Positions 33,713 to 45,529 of a stretch of 64,000 nt of DNA are shown here, piece by piece. The DNA comes from Siphonodentalium dalli (Eukaryota > Mollusca > Scaphopoda > Gadilida > Siphonodentaliidae). The translations under genes were made by a program, and so were the position numbers. A model generated the notes under the pieces. It made no database searches and was not told the DNA's origin. It was given only the letters and a program-made list of their open reading frames with translations. The DNA lies in assembly GCA_032622095.1 (NCBI GenBank), contig CP136063.1:184243956-184307955 (forward strand). The letters run 5' to 3'. The first letter of the stretch is position 1; each line of letters opens with the position of its first letter.

Positions 33713-36700
33713 AATACTATCCATGGTTACAATTTCTGAAATTGGAATTTTCACGTGGAATGCCACAGGGATAAAAGGTAGCGCTTCATATTTATCTGAC
33801 ATTCTTAAACGTGAGAGCTATCAAATTGTTGGCGTATCAGAACACTGGCTAGACTCAGAAAACTTGTGTTTTTTACACACTTTAAGTGACAAATATATAT
33901 ACACAGCCAAGCCAGGAACTGTAATTAAAACAAAAACAGGTGGAAAGTTCACAAGAGACGGTGTTGGATTGCTTATTCACAATTCCCTTCAACATAAATG
34001 CACAGCAATCAGTATCGACGAGAATAGATTCGTTGGTGTCCAGTTGATATTGGACAAACACATTCTGACAATTATTCAAGTCTACCTCCCTAACACAAAT
34101 CACGGAGATGACTATTTTAGTGAATGCCTCGAATCTTTAGTGGAACTATGTGCGATGTACTCTGCAGAAGGAAGTGTGATAATAATGGGGGACTTTAACG
34201 CTCACATACCGAAAGGGTCGTTAAACACTGCGCCCATTGATCTCAATGATCGTTCCGAATTATTTCTTCAGTTTTTGGATAATTGTGAACTGATTTCCAC
34301 AACAGCAAGCAACGCGTGCGGCGGTAATGAATTCTCTCACATACCATATTGTTTAACAAACAAGCCCTCTCTCATTGATCATATTTTGGTGTCTTCACGT
34401 GATAGAGACTTAATACAAAATAGCTGGATTCTGTCTGACAATGCAGTCAATACTTCGAATCATATGCCAGTCACATGCAAGATGACACTCCCGGACATTT
34501 CTAATAATATTCAGCCAACGCAAACAAAAATAGCTTACTTGTGGAGCCGTATGGACACAATTTTGTATAAAAACACTTTGGATGTGAGATGCGCTGATCT
34601 GTGTAATCGCGTGATCCATTCCAAGCACGATATCGCATTTTTCTATGACGACATTGTAGACGCATTGCATGCAGCTGCATCTTCTGCCGTTCCAGTTAGA
34701 TCTACACGACAACACAGAAAGCCCTATTGGAATTCCGAACTAGATAATCTTAAAAAACACTCAATTTCCATGTATCGTGCGTGGACAGAAGACGGCAAGC
34801 CACGTAGCGCATGCAAACGGACGTATGTGGATCACAAACAAGCAAAGCGTGATTTTAGGCGGGTACATAGGCATGCAGTTCGAAATTACCAAGGAAACTT
34901 AAGCTACACACTTGAGTCACATGCAAGAAACAACCATAAGTTATTCTGGCGTTCATTGCGACCACAAAAAGGAGCATCACCGGCAATCTGTTCTGCTATG
35001 GAATTCAGCGGTCAGGTCTGTAGAAACCATGCTGACATTCTTTATGGCTGGGCCGCATATTTCGAAGACCTGTACAGTTCCCCAGCACACGAAGACACGT
35101 TATTTGAAGCCTATGTAGAGAGGGAAGTATCTGAATGTTTGAAAAGCGGGCATAAAACATGTCCTTTGTTTGGAATTCCCATAACTTCGGCTGAAATTGA
35201 AAATGTTATAAGGAAACTAAAATCTGGCAAAGCAAGCGGTCATGATGGTATAACCAACGAACACGTGCGACATGGAACGGATCTCTTGTTATTATGTTTG
35301 TGCAAGTTGTTCAACGCATTTCTTGATTTTGAATATATTCCAGAGACGTTAAAAGCGGGTATTATCGTGCCATTATACAAGGGAGAACCTAAACCTGCAA
35401 CTCTCCCGGACAGTTACCGAGCGATATCATTACTACCCGTGTTATACAAAATATTTGAAGCCATACTTCTCAAACGATTCATGGATAGTGACATACTGGC
35501 TGCATTCCCACATGACCTTCAGAATGGATTTCAATCTAGGGTAGGCTGTAACATGACAACTTTCGTCCTTCAAGAGGCCATATCGTACGCACATGAAAAC
35601 AGTTCCAAACTTTATGTTGCATTTTTAGACTCTAAAAAAGCTTTCGACAAAGTATGGCACACCGGACTGTTATTCAAGTTTCTTCGCCTTGGTTTTTCAA
35701 GAAAAGCCATTTGCATGTTACAGTGCATATACAGTGACATCACAAGCCAAGTTCGTTATAACGGATGTCTGTCAAACTCCTTTGTGATTAGCCAAGGAAC
35801 AAGGCAAGGAGGTATCCTCTCACCTTTTTGCTACTTAGTGTACATAAATGACCTTCTTGAAATCCTAACGACCACACGAATGGGACTCTCCATAAATAAT
35901 AGTTCATGCGCGGCACCTACTACGGCGGACGATATAACACTTATATCCCTCTCTAAAATTGGCCTCGACAGTTTAATCGACATGTGTTATCAATACAGCA
36001 TCAGGTGGCGATTTTCTTTCTCTTGTACTAAAAGCAACATTATTGTATTTAACGAGTCAAAAAGTGGCCACTCCAAAGCTCACAGAACATGGCATTTAGG
36101 CCCGAACACCATTCCAGAGAAAACAGAGAGCACGCACTTAGGAATTGTACAAGATAAATTCGCTACAGGAAAATCACATGGACACTTAGTTTCTCTGAAA
36201 ATGCGCAAAACATTTTTCTCAATTGCTAAGAGACAGTTAACTGCATCTTTGACTCCTGTTTCACTGAGGCAGATCCTAAAATGTGTTGTTCTGCCGAAAG
36301 CATTATACGGATGCGAACTCTTACCCATGCAATATACCTCTGGTCTCATGATAATGGAAAGATCACTCCGAACATGTATCAAGAGTATCCAGTCACTACC
36401 GAAAAGGGCAAGCACTAGACTGTCCCTTGGATTACTTGGATTGATGCCCATTGAACAGGAAATTCATACCCGAAAATTATGCTTTCTTGGAAACCTATCC
36501 ATTTACCACTTCACCACCAAACTCCTCTGAGACTGTTCCTACTCAAAGCGCACCAGCAACGTCTGTTTAGAAGATCATCTTCCGGCTATGTTCATGATAT
36601 ATTTCAAATTCTCGCAAAATACAATCTAAAATGTTATCTCCTAGAATATCTCGATGAAGGTCTGTTCCCAGCAAAAGAAGTGTGGAAGAGGATTGCTAAA

Positions 36701-37224
36701 ACAGCTGTGCAAAATTATTATATTAACTCATGGCGTTGCGCGTATGTGCTGTACATTCTGATCCAAATTTAATTGTTCTATCAAAAGTTCACCATAATCC
36801 ATTAGACTGTTGGTCAATATGGACTCGAGTACACGCCCAAGCACATTTATCATCCAAATATGTCAACTTGTGCCGGTTACTGAATAGGACAGCATTCAAC
36901 AACAATACTCTCTGTAACCTTTGCTCTGTTCGCTTTAACAGTGAGATAACGCATATCATGTTCTCGTGTCAATCGGGCATATTGATTCATGCGCGAAACA
37001 TATACTGGGATTTCATAACGAACAGATTCGGAATTCCAATATACATGTTCATGGCTTCGCTTACCGTTGACGACTTGTGTGCCATGCTTTTAGGTTCAAG
37101 ATGTAACATATTAAATATATCGGATTTTCCTCTGGATTTCATCGTCGACTCGACCGCAACATTCCTTCTGCATGCGAGCAAGGCTGTCAACGTTCTACGA
37201 TCTACACCCGATGGTCTCGGCTGA
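33675..37224 (+). pseudogene. LINE E ORF2: endonuclease-reverse transcriptase with frameshifts
   Basis: The likely start is the ATG at 33,723. Numbered from there, the APE endonuclease covers residues 1-260, with FTWNATG, VSEHWL (about 37), MGDFNAH (about 155), IDHILVSS (about 222) and SNHMPV in place of the usual SDH. A linker follows, then the RT from about 500: SGKASGHDGI, YRAISLLPVLYKIFE, AFLDSKKAFDKVW (about 632), QGTRQGGILSPF and TADD (about 735). The first frame stays open to 36,530. The thumb continues in the next frame (LRLFLLKAHQQRLFRR, EYLDEGLFPAKEVWK; 36,479-36,772), and a second shift near 36,735 leads to the finger CNLCSVRFNSEITHIMFSC (36,909-36,965) and the stop at 37,224. The catalytic core is intact but the C-terminus is broken twice, so the copy is recent but most likely inactive. 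LINE F is a relative with the same finger spacing. Confidence 0.88.
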
Positions 37225-38077
37225 TGGACAATTCGAAGCTTTCTATAAATAATTTGTTTTTGCTATAATGATTCACACAAGAAACCTCTATATATACACA
37301 CGTACATTGTGGTCGATAGTTCAAAGATAATTAATGCATGATCACCAGCAATCGGCAACACGCCTATTGTCACATCAAAACTGTTTTCATGCAGCTGGGC
37401 CATTTGCGTGTTACATAGTATCCATCATACACGCACATTCACATTATACCTGACATACATGTATGTCTTAAATAGGCCATTTTCATGCTACTTTCTGAAT
37501 TCGATGTCTGAAATCTTTGTCTAATTTCACCCGATACGGTGATATGACGAAACAAATTCTCAATTTCTTATACTCAACTTTGATGTTGACTAAATATTTT
37601 ATTTGGAAGTTTTATTTCGCTCGATCACACGCATGTGATTTTGCTAATTTATTTCCAGAAACGCTCATCAACTTTCACTCGACAAGTTAATATGACGACT
37701 CACATTCGAAAGTTCCAATACTCAACTTTGATCTGCAATAAATATTTTATTCGGAAATTTTATTTCGCTAAATCACACGCATGCGATATTGCTAATCAGG
37801 TTTGGTTTTGTTTTTTGTTTTTTTGTTTTTTGTTTTGTTTTTTGTGTTGTTGTTGTTGTTGACAGCTGGCATTTCTATATTAGATTATCACCGACCACCT
37901 TAACACATGGAATTTGAAAATATCAGACCTGGCCGCATGCGTGTGACATGGCATAAACACTGTTATATTAATATTGTGACTAGTATTACATTTGCATGCA
38001 TATTTATGTAACTTGTATATAATTGTCATTTGTATATATGCTCTCCTAAATTGAGGAGGTTAACAATAAACTTACTA

Positions 38078-38420
38078 TTTCCGGGGGTCGGTGGTTTCTA
38101 CGCACAGTGGAACAACTTCCCGGTGAAATTGAGCCTCTGCGTGGTCTTTCCTCCACCCGTAAAATTGACAACGTCGTGTGTGGCCTAGCGGCTAGAATGA
38201 CGATAAACCCTAATAAACAACAGCAACAACAATTAATAGTTTAATGACATTTTTCGGTCTTTATAATATCTCAAGATATAGGGGGTATTTGGATCTCTAG
38301 TTTAACGACATTTTTCGGTCTTTATAGTTTAACGACATTTTTCGGTCTTTAATATGTCAAGATAGAGGGGCCCTTAGGGGGTATTTGGATCTCTAGTTTA
38401 ACGACATTTTTCGGTCTTTG
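38078..38420 (+). repeat. 283 bp direct repeat, right of LINE E, then satellite
   Basis: 38,078-38,360 repeats 33,094-33,376 at about 98 percent identity by eye. It begins in the middle of the SINE body. The TTTAACGACATTTTTCGGTC satellite continues to 38,420. See the left copy. Confidence 0.9.
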
Positions 38421-39150
38421 ATAGCAAAATGGAAGAAGTACATATTTGGAAGATGTGGTGGCCTAAAAAGGAAAGTTGTTTGGTGGTCTTGAAATGCAGT
38501 TTTTCTTAACAGTCTTCCTTGATTAAAGTGATGTGAAACACTCCGGCAGACACCGGGCAGAGTGATCAAATAAATAGAAATTAAGAATAATCTTTCTCAA
38601 AGTAGTTATTTGTTACGAATATTAATCCAAATGGATGTTACACAACGTCATTCTTATATATTAGTTAAATGCAATGACTCTCGATGGCAAAATGATTTTT
38701 GTTTAATTACAGCCGATAGTTGCGCCCCGAATCGAGATGTAAATATTTACAATTTGGAGTAGTTCAGACGATGTTCTATATGAAGTGGTGTGGTAGATCT
38801 TTTTGGAAATTTTCAGTGATGTTAGTAGAATGATAACATTCCCCACGTTGGAAAAGTGCCTGAGCACTAACTTATCAATTTCTCGCTCCCGAAAAAGTCC
38901 ATAATATGTCTTTAAACATATATATAAATCTCCGAAAACAAAAATTCTAAAGCATTAAACGATTTGCTATATTTCCACTAGGGCATATATTTCATCTGAT
39001 TTTGCGAGAATCCATATATACTTTTTCATGAGAATCCAGGGTAATTTTCGAGAATCTAGATTTGGATTCTCGCCGAAATATAAGCCCAGATTTCACTCTG
39101 AAGTGTGCCTAAATGGCATAAATTGTACCTTGGTTCCCATGTTCGCTATA
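38421..39150. other. Intergenic DNA, nothing recognised
   Basis: No gene, hairpin or tandem repeat could be supported. Confidence 0.4.
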
Positions 39151-40076
39151 AACTAGCTTGAAATTCGCAAACCAATGAATTTTTTTTCTTCAGAAAATTT
39201 ACATTTTTATGACTCGCGACATAAATTGTCACCAATAAAAACAAATTTTATTCATCGTGGAAGTTAGTCGGTGACTATAAATAATGTCACCATTCAACTG
39301 AATGTTGTTGAATTCTATTGAGATGTGGAGCAGACAATATATTGGGAGGCTCGGAGGCTCCATAGCATGAGGCCCCCACCCCCTTTTTCGTATGCCGTAT
39401 TCCATGCCCTGTTATGAGGTACGCCGTATTCCGGCCCCTCTGTTAGGAGGTATTCGGTATTCCAAAAATACCGGTATTCGTACGCCGACCTTCCAAAAAA
39501 ATTTCATATATTTTTATGTATTCCATATGGTATTCCGTATTCCAACTTCTGTGTTAAGTGGTATTCCGTATTCCATGGGGGGTGGGGGCCTCTAGCATCT
39601 GCTCCTCAATCCTTACCAGATGTCAGTAAAAGTTTCCCATTTCATTATTTCAGTTCTTTAGCAATCTTAATCATTATATGTAATGCCCTGACCATGCTCA
39701 ATACTAGCTTGAAATTGGCGAAACAATGAATTTTTTTTCTTCAGAAAATTTACATTTTTATGACTCGCGACATAATTGTCATCAATAAAAACAAATTTTA
39801 TTCATCGTGGAAGTTAGTCGGTGACTATAAATAATGTCACCATTCAACTGAATGTTGTTGAGCATATTTCAACCAATTTTGGAAGTTTAAATGAATATTT
39901 TCTTCACACTCAAAGTCAATTGACAAATTTCAGGATTTTAGCCTGCTTCGTTGGGACCAAATATTTGTTGTGCACACTGAAGGAACGTCTACCATCACTC
40001 GATAGGCCAGATTATGCCCTGACCATGCTATAAAGTATTAAACTAGCTTGAAATTGGCAAAACTATGAATTTTTTT
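39151..40076. repeat. 163 bp repeat in two and a half copies, 551 bp apart
   Basis: Copies at 39,151-39,313 and 39,702-39,862 are nearly identical (ACTAGCTTGAAATT, TTTATGACTCGCGACATAA, GAAGTTAGTCGGTGACTA, AATGTTGTTGA). A third partial copy at 40,012-40,076 shares the left flank CCTGACCATGCT as well. The segment between the first two holds the GTATTCC element. Confidence 0.85.
39324..39605. repeat. GGTATTCCGTATTCC repeats inside an inverted repeat
   Basis: GAGGCCCCCACCCCC (39,370-39,384) is mirrored by GGGGGTGGGGGCCTC (39,579-39,593), and GGAGCAGA (39,326) by TCTGCTCC (39,599). Between them the words GTATTCCGTATTCC and GGTATTCGGTATTCC recur at least five times. It looks like a small fold-back element built of a short tandem repeat. 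Confidence 0.6.
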
Positions 40077-41139
40077 GGTTGAACAAATTTACATGGGAAT
40101 CTCCATAGAAAACGGTTATATTTCGATAAAAACGAAAGTAATGCGAAATGAAAGTCGGCACTGGCCAGCATTGTGCAGAATAACATATGAGTCAAGTTAT
40201 ATCCGAATATTTGACCTCATTCGATTAAATAGTCTCGTATTTAAGGAATCAATGGCGCTCGAACATGTGGAAATTTTTTCCGTCGCACTCGCAGACTGTA
40301 CTCAGGTACCACCAGAATAAGGCGGAATTGTGAAATGTAAACACGCATTACCTTTTGTGAGAATAACACAAGCGCAGACTTGATCAAAGTAATGCAATAC
40401 ACAACAACAAATAGGATAAAACGGATATAAACACGGTATAAGTGAGAAAAAACGTGGAAACAGTTGACAACATTTCTTCGGTTATTCGGCAAAACGGAAG
40501 GTATAGATTTATGGTCACTAAAAAGTGTACTCCGGCCCCGGCTCGACTCGGAGAAAATGTGTGAAATACCAAGCAATAATCTTAACATAAAAGTCAGAAA
40601 TATTTTCATGATCGAACTGCGGACCTGATAATTATCGAAATATGTAGTCGAAATAATGTTTAAGTAGTTAATCACACGATTTAGACATTAACACACTCTT
40701 AAAGACGAAATACACGACCATCTAATGTCATTATTTAACTGCGTCGGTGTTTGTTGTTATCAATCGTTTATTGCTTCGTTTTTAGTAAGACCATTGTATC
40801 TGTTTTGCGCATGCGCAAGTCACTTTCCATATTTGGAATTTCCATATATGGGATTTGTGTTAACCTGAATACCGATCAATCCATTACAAACAAATTACCA
40901 CGCAATTATCTTAGCATAAAAATATATTGTAATTTATGCAACTACGACCCTGGTAACTCTGATAACTAATAAAATATACCGGGCAATTCATTTTAAGATC
41001 GTTATTTGACTTTGCTTTAGGTATATATACACTCTTAAACGCACATAAACGACCCATTGGCGTTAAATTAAATATACTCGGTATTTATTCTATTAATTTT
41101 TTATTGCTCAGAATAGAGTTAGACCCTTGACACCTGTCA
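40077..41139. other. Intergenic DNA, nothing clear
   Basis: ACACTCTTAAA-type phrases at 40,690 and 41,029 hint at an old duplication. No gene was recognised. Confidence 0.35.
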
Positions 41140-41250
41140 ATATATTTGGGCTGAATTCATATGATGCGGTATTATTCCTCGAAATAAACAACAAAGCCGT
41201 CGTTACTTCGAAATGTCGTTTGGGCTAACATTTACACAAATCCTCCGTGT
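41140..41250. repeat. Inverted partner of 44,560-44,665
   Basis: The words TTTGGGCTGAATTCAT, GATGCGGTATTATTCCTC, AAATAAACAACAAA and TTTGGGCTAACATTTACACA appear here and, reverse-complemented and in reverse order, at 44,560-44,665. Confidence 0.8.
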
Positions 41251-41337
41251 GTTCTCCTCAATTGACACACAGGTTCTCAGTCGACACAGGTTATCCCAGA
41301 AACAGGTGTGAAATAAACACCCAAGGTTTGGGTGAAA

Positions 41338-42150
41338 TGATAGTTCGTAACCGCCCAGCCATGTTCGTACCCGCCCAGTCATGTTCGTAACCGCCCAGCC
41401 CGGAGGTTCGTAACCAGTCTTTAAACGATTTTCTAACTCCCACTGAACCGCCCAGTGGGAGTTAGAAAATCGTTTAAAGACTGGTTCTAAATTATCAAAA
41501 AGAACAAACTCTCAGCGTTTACAAACAATATGTGGTTATTTGTTATTTTTGAACACACGGATGCACTAGAGTTGGTGTGAAAACGAAGAAATCGTTAAAA
41601 AACGTTGATCATAATATTTCGTGAGCGCGGTTCACCGAACACTCATCAAAATCATCTAAATACTCGTTTCAAATAATTTAAATTTTAATAACACGTTGGT
41701 GTGTGCAACAAAATATGATCATTTGTTATGTTTGTACTCCAGGGCGCACCAGAATTGGTGTAAACGTGTTGAAATTTGCAAAAATCTGCGAAGACAATAT
41801 TTATCGAAAGTGCCCAGCTGGGCGGTTTCATGTTATTCGATAGATATCGTCTCAAAACTCGTTTTAAAAGATGTACTTACAAAAACCCTTTAATATGTAT
41901 GTTTAAAAATGGTCACTTGTTGTGTTACAACATGGAAACATCTTTGTATTGATGTATAGAATTAGAATCGGGATATTCGCAAAGAAATATATATATTAGT
42001 TGTCCAAAAGTAATAATCAATCACTATTGCGTCCAAAATATCCTTTAATTTGGAGTTTAGTCTAATACCGCCCAGCTGGGCCGCCCAGCAGGGGCTTTTA
42101 TACTATTTATACTATTATACCAGCTGGGCTTTTATAGGGTCTCCACATTA
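41338..42150 (-). mobile_element. Dispersed CAGCTG-palindrome element, copy 2
   Basis: The reverse complement of 5,155-6,042, with the same two ends (CTATAAAAGCCCAGCTGG and CGGTTACGAAC-TATCAT). It lacks the block of about 110 bp seen in copy 1. It has gained a perfect hairpin at 41,414-41,486: the segment ACCAGTCTTTAAACGATTTT... is present once in copy 1 but here is followed by its own reverse complement across a short GAACCGCC loop. No ORF was found. Confidence 0.8.
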
Positions 42151-42544
42151 TGAACAAAATAACTTAGGGTCTGTATCGTCTAATATTTTATTGTGTACTG
42201 CCTTTGTACCCACAACACATAACATAAATTATCATATGTTTATATACACGTATGTACTCTGTATATCAACATGATGATGATATGAATAAAATAAAAAAAT
42301 GTAACACGCATGGCACATACCAATATTATGTACAAACAGCTGACATATCCAGCACACATGATGATTACTGATTTTGTGGCAACATTTAATCTTAATTTCG
42401 ATACATTGGACTTCGACCCCACTCAGTTCTATCATGCAGCATGACATTACAATGGGATATGCAAGAACAAGATATGCTACCAAAGGATGAAATGTACTGT
42501 TTCTATAATATTCACAATTGAGAAAGACCAGATTTGCGATCAGG

Positions 42545-42990
42545 GGTGGGGTCGGGTGTCTCACCCCTCCAATGTTGGTCCAAAAATCAAACAGTTGGAA
42601 ATTCGGAGCCTCCAGTAGGATCCAGTTGGAAATGTCGGACTTTTAACTTGTATTCGGGTTAAATTTGATGTTTTCAACAGTAGTGTACCATATTTGTTAA
42701 GCTTTCCAATGGGAATCTAGCATTTTCACATTTATCGGAACTCCAGTTAGAAATGTTTCACCCTCAATTGTAAAATTCAAAATCAAGGGAAGGGTTGCAA
42801 ACCAAATGTCCCACATTCTGGAGGTCCAGTTTGAATATATCAAACCAAGTGAAGGTAAAAATAAAATTTCCCTCCAGTCGAAAAATAGGGACCCAAAAGG
42901 GAGGGGTGGAACCGGAAATCGCGAAGGGACGCCTCCACACAGGACCCCTTCGGCACGTCCCTGGCTGGAATTGTCAAACGACCTAACGAG
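42545..42990. repeat. GTTGGAAAT repeat family, diverged copy
   Basis: Repeated words are CCAGTTGGAAATG, CAGTTGGAAATTC, AGTTAGAAATG and GGGAGGGGTGGA. It resembles 15,440-15,790 in composition and in its GGGTGTC(T/G) opening. Boundaries are uncertain. Confidence 0.4.
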
Positions 42991-44282
42991 TCAGAATTTA
43001 ACGAGTCAGAAATTTGGTTTGAACCTCTCCTTTGACAAATTGTTATGAATACCGATTTCAAAGTTTAAAATGTGTGCTAAATTTCATTTGGAAACATCAA
43101 GTTTCAACGAAATTCTACAAGTTTACAACATATCATTTCCATGAAATTTCCAAATGGAGGCAGTTGGAATTTTGAAACAAACTTGTGGCTATTCCCTGGC
43201 GCATTGACATTGATCCATCAAGTGGTATACTCAGAGTATGATTTTCAATGGATACTAATATAGTATGTGCATGGTTATATAGTAATTTGATGAGGAATTT
43301 TCATATTCTACTCATGGAAGGCCCTTCTTTCATATGGGAAACGCCTGCTATTACTTTGTGTCATAATAAAAAGGAATAAATTTATGTACGTCACCCAATC
43401 TCTAATATTGTGATATTGCCAGTGTTGTGCACTAAGCTGCTTCTGTTTATGCAAACTTGTTTTTTTTTTTAAATATATAAGTATTAGTTTTTCATTATGT
43501 TTAATTAAAATTTCCAGACTCTTCACGCAAATCACATCTCTTCTACCCTCATATATGTTGGGAGGGCTCAATGTATTTAGCCACAACAGAATAAATGAAA
43601 TAAATCCGTTCAACTCTATCGTAAGTGGATATATAGTCGGCGTCGTAATCAACTGCATTTAATTTAGATATAGGCACTGCTATTCATCGGTCGGATGTTC
43701 TGTCTACATTATCAACGTGCATTTGAACGTGGCATTAAATGGATAATAGTTTGTGTAACTATGGAACCGTAAATGTGGCTGAATTGGTCACTGTCATCCC
43801 CTGTCGTTCAGTTGGGTATACCCAGCCTTTCCAATTTGCAGTTGGGTCAGCTTTTATAAAATTTACATTTGGCTTTTTAAAATTTCGCTACACATTATCT
43901 TTGTTTAAACACGACAGCCAATGTTTATAATTGTCAGGTGCCACAGGTTGAATTGTCCCATCTTATTTGATCCAATATACACTATGCTTAAAACTATGAC
44001 CATTTGAATAGGTATCTATAATTTTTCGAGGGAGTGGAACCAAAATTGCCACCCGTTGGAGCTCCAGTTGGAAAATTCCCATCTGGGGGGATTCTGAAGT
44101 GGACATCGTCGTTCAGGACTCACACGCCTTTCTTGGTTTTCTCTATTAATAACTTGTAATCTTTCATATTGTTTGTGTCAGGGACATATACTTCTTCCAG
44201 AATGTTAAAAACATTTACAGTTTCTCATCTTATTTTTATTAATTTTATGCCACAAAATAGTCGGAAAATTGAACTAACAACT
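42991..44282. other. Intergenic DNA with GTTGG-rich patches
   Basis: CAGTTGGGTATACCCAGCC (43,809) and a patch with GTTGGAGCTCCAGTTGGAAA (44,058) recall the GTTGGAAAT family. No gene was recognised. Confidence 0.35.
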
Positions 44283-44375
44283 CAATGTTTTGCGGCGTTA
44301 GAAAACGCCCGATAAAAATAGTTCTATTTGTGAACTTTAAACCAATTGTTCAGAGAACATAGAGCGAACATAGAC
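44283..44375 (+). repeat. Dispersed repeat, inverted partner at 54,988-55,085
   Basis: Shared words in reverse orientation are GTTAGAAAACGCCCGATAAA, AATAGTTCTAT and CAATTGTTCAGAGAA. Confidence 0.8.
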
Positions 44376-45205
44376 ATGTTGATATATCATAAATGACTAC
44401 CATGTGTTTAGGAATAAATAACATACAGACAGCCGAATGCGGCGACAATCAATTCGCTCTTCAATAACCTCCGGCTTAAATGTCCTTCTTTCATTTCGGC
44501 CAATTTGGCCGTTTACTTCATGGCTGCTTTTCATCTGACGTGTGTGTCGGAATAATGATGTGGAGGATTTGTGTAAATGTTAGCCCAAACTACATTTCCA
44601 AGTAACGATGGTTTTGTTGTTTATTTTGAGGAATAATACCGCATCAGATGAATTCAGCCCAAATATGTTAACAGTTGTCGTGTAAAACATTCGGCAGTAG
44701 GTTAGCGTTATTTAGTATTTGTGGATGTCCTTTAACATGGGGAAAATAGACTACTGCGCTTGAACGAGCATGTGAATTTGTCGTTTTTAATGTATAGCAA
44801 CTTTATAATCAATAACAGAGGCATTCTCTGTCAAATAAGGTCGCTATATTTACGATACCAATTGGGGAACTTTGTAAATTAAATTACGCGTAAACCAACG
44901 TAAAAGTATACCTGCTGCAAATAGAAAAGGTGCCGGAATCGGCGTACTCGCCCCAGGGCTAACTCGCCCCAATCGACGCGTGCCAACTCGGAATAAAAGG
45001 CCAACTCGGAATAAAAGATGTATACGGGGTGTTATATGGCGTTTGGTCCGTTGTTTCTCAATGAATATTATTGAAATTTGGTGTATATGTCCGGGCTGGG
45101 ACATGGAATACAACAACGTTTGAATTGTTTTTAAATTTACAAATTTGTTGATTTTATTCATTTTTTTTTTCGTTCTGAAACACACTATAAAGTGTATATA
45201 ATATA
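44376..45205. other. Intergenic DNA with small tandem phrases
   Basis: It holds the partner repeat 44,560-44,665. CCAACTCGGAATAAAAG(G/A) occurs twice in tandem at 44,983-45,018, next to two ACTCGCCCCA phrases (44,948 and 44,961). No gene was recognised. Confidence 0.4.
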
Positions 45206-45497
45206 ATAACGAACACGAGACATACATAATTTATAAACTGTTAACAAAAGATATCAAATTCAAAGATGACTCAGTGGAGTTTATAAAGTGAACATAAAAA
45301 CATTGAGGTAAGAATCTTTTTAAGGAATGCAACTTTATTTAATGATAATAAACACATAAATTAAAATAACAAACATGAGACATACATGATTTATAAACTG
45401 TTAACCCAAGATATCAAACTCAATACATGACAAAGATGACTCAGTGAAGTTTATAAAGTGAACATAAAAATATTAAGGTAAGAATCTTTTTAAGCAT
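45206..45497. repeat. 160 bp tandem duplication
   Basis: Copies from 45,207 and 45,366 share GAGACATACAT, TTATAAACTGTTAAC, GATGACTCAGTG, TTTATAAAGTGAACATAAAA and GTAAGAATCTTTTTAAG, with several small differences. Confidence 0.8.
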
Positions 45498-45529
45498 TAC
45501 TAAACCGTTTAGCACAGTCCACTTCACTC

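Larger units (their letters stand above)
33377..38077 (+). mobile_element. LINE E: 4.7 kb APE-type LINE, 5'-truncated
   Basis: It includes an ORF1 C-terminus, ORF2 with endonuclease, reverse transcriptase and C-terminal CCHC finger, and a 3' UTR of about 850 bp. The UTR has a 148 bp tandem repeat (37,570-37,648 and 37,718-37,797), (TTTTG)n and (TGT)n runs at 37,800-37,862, and AATAAA at 38,064. It is flanked by the 283 bp direct repeats. No 5' UTR remains. Its motifs resemble jockey/CR1-supergroup LINEs, but the clade is not settled because the catalytic site is ADD preceded by Thr instead of Tyr or Phe. Confidence 0.9.

Noticed and set aside
37635-37862. Open frame ending in a Phe/Cys-rich run
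   Set aside because: It is the translation of the (TTTTG)n and (TGT)n tracts in the LINE E 3' UTR, not a membrane protein.
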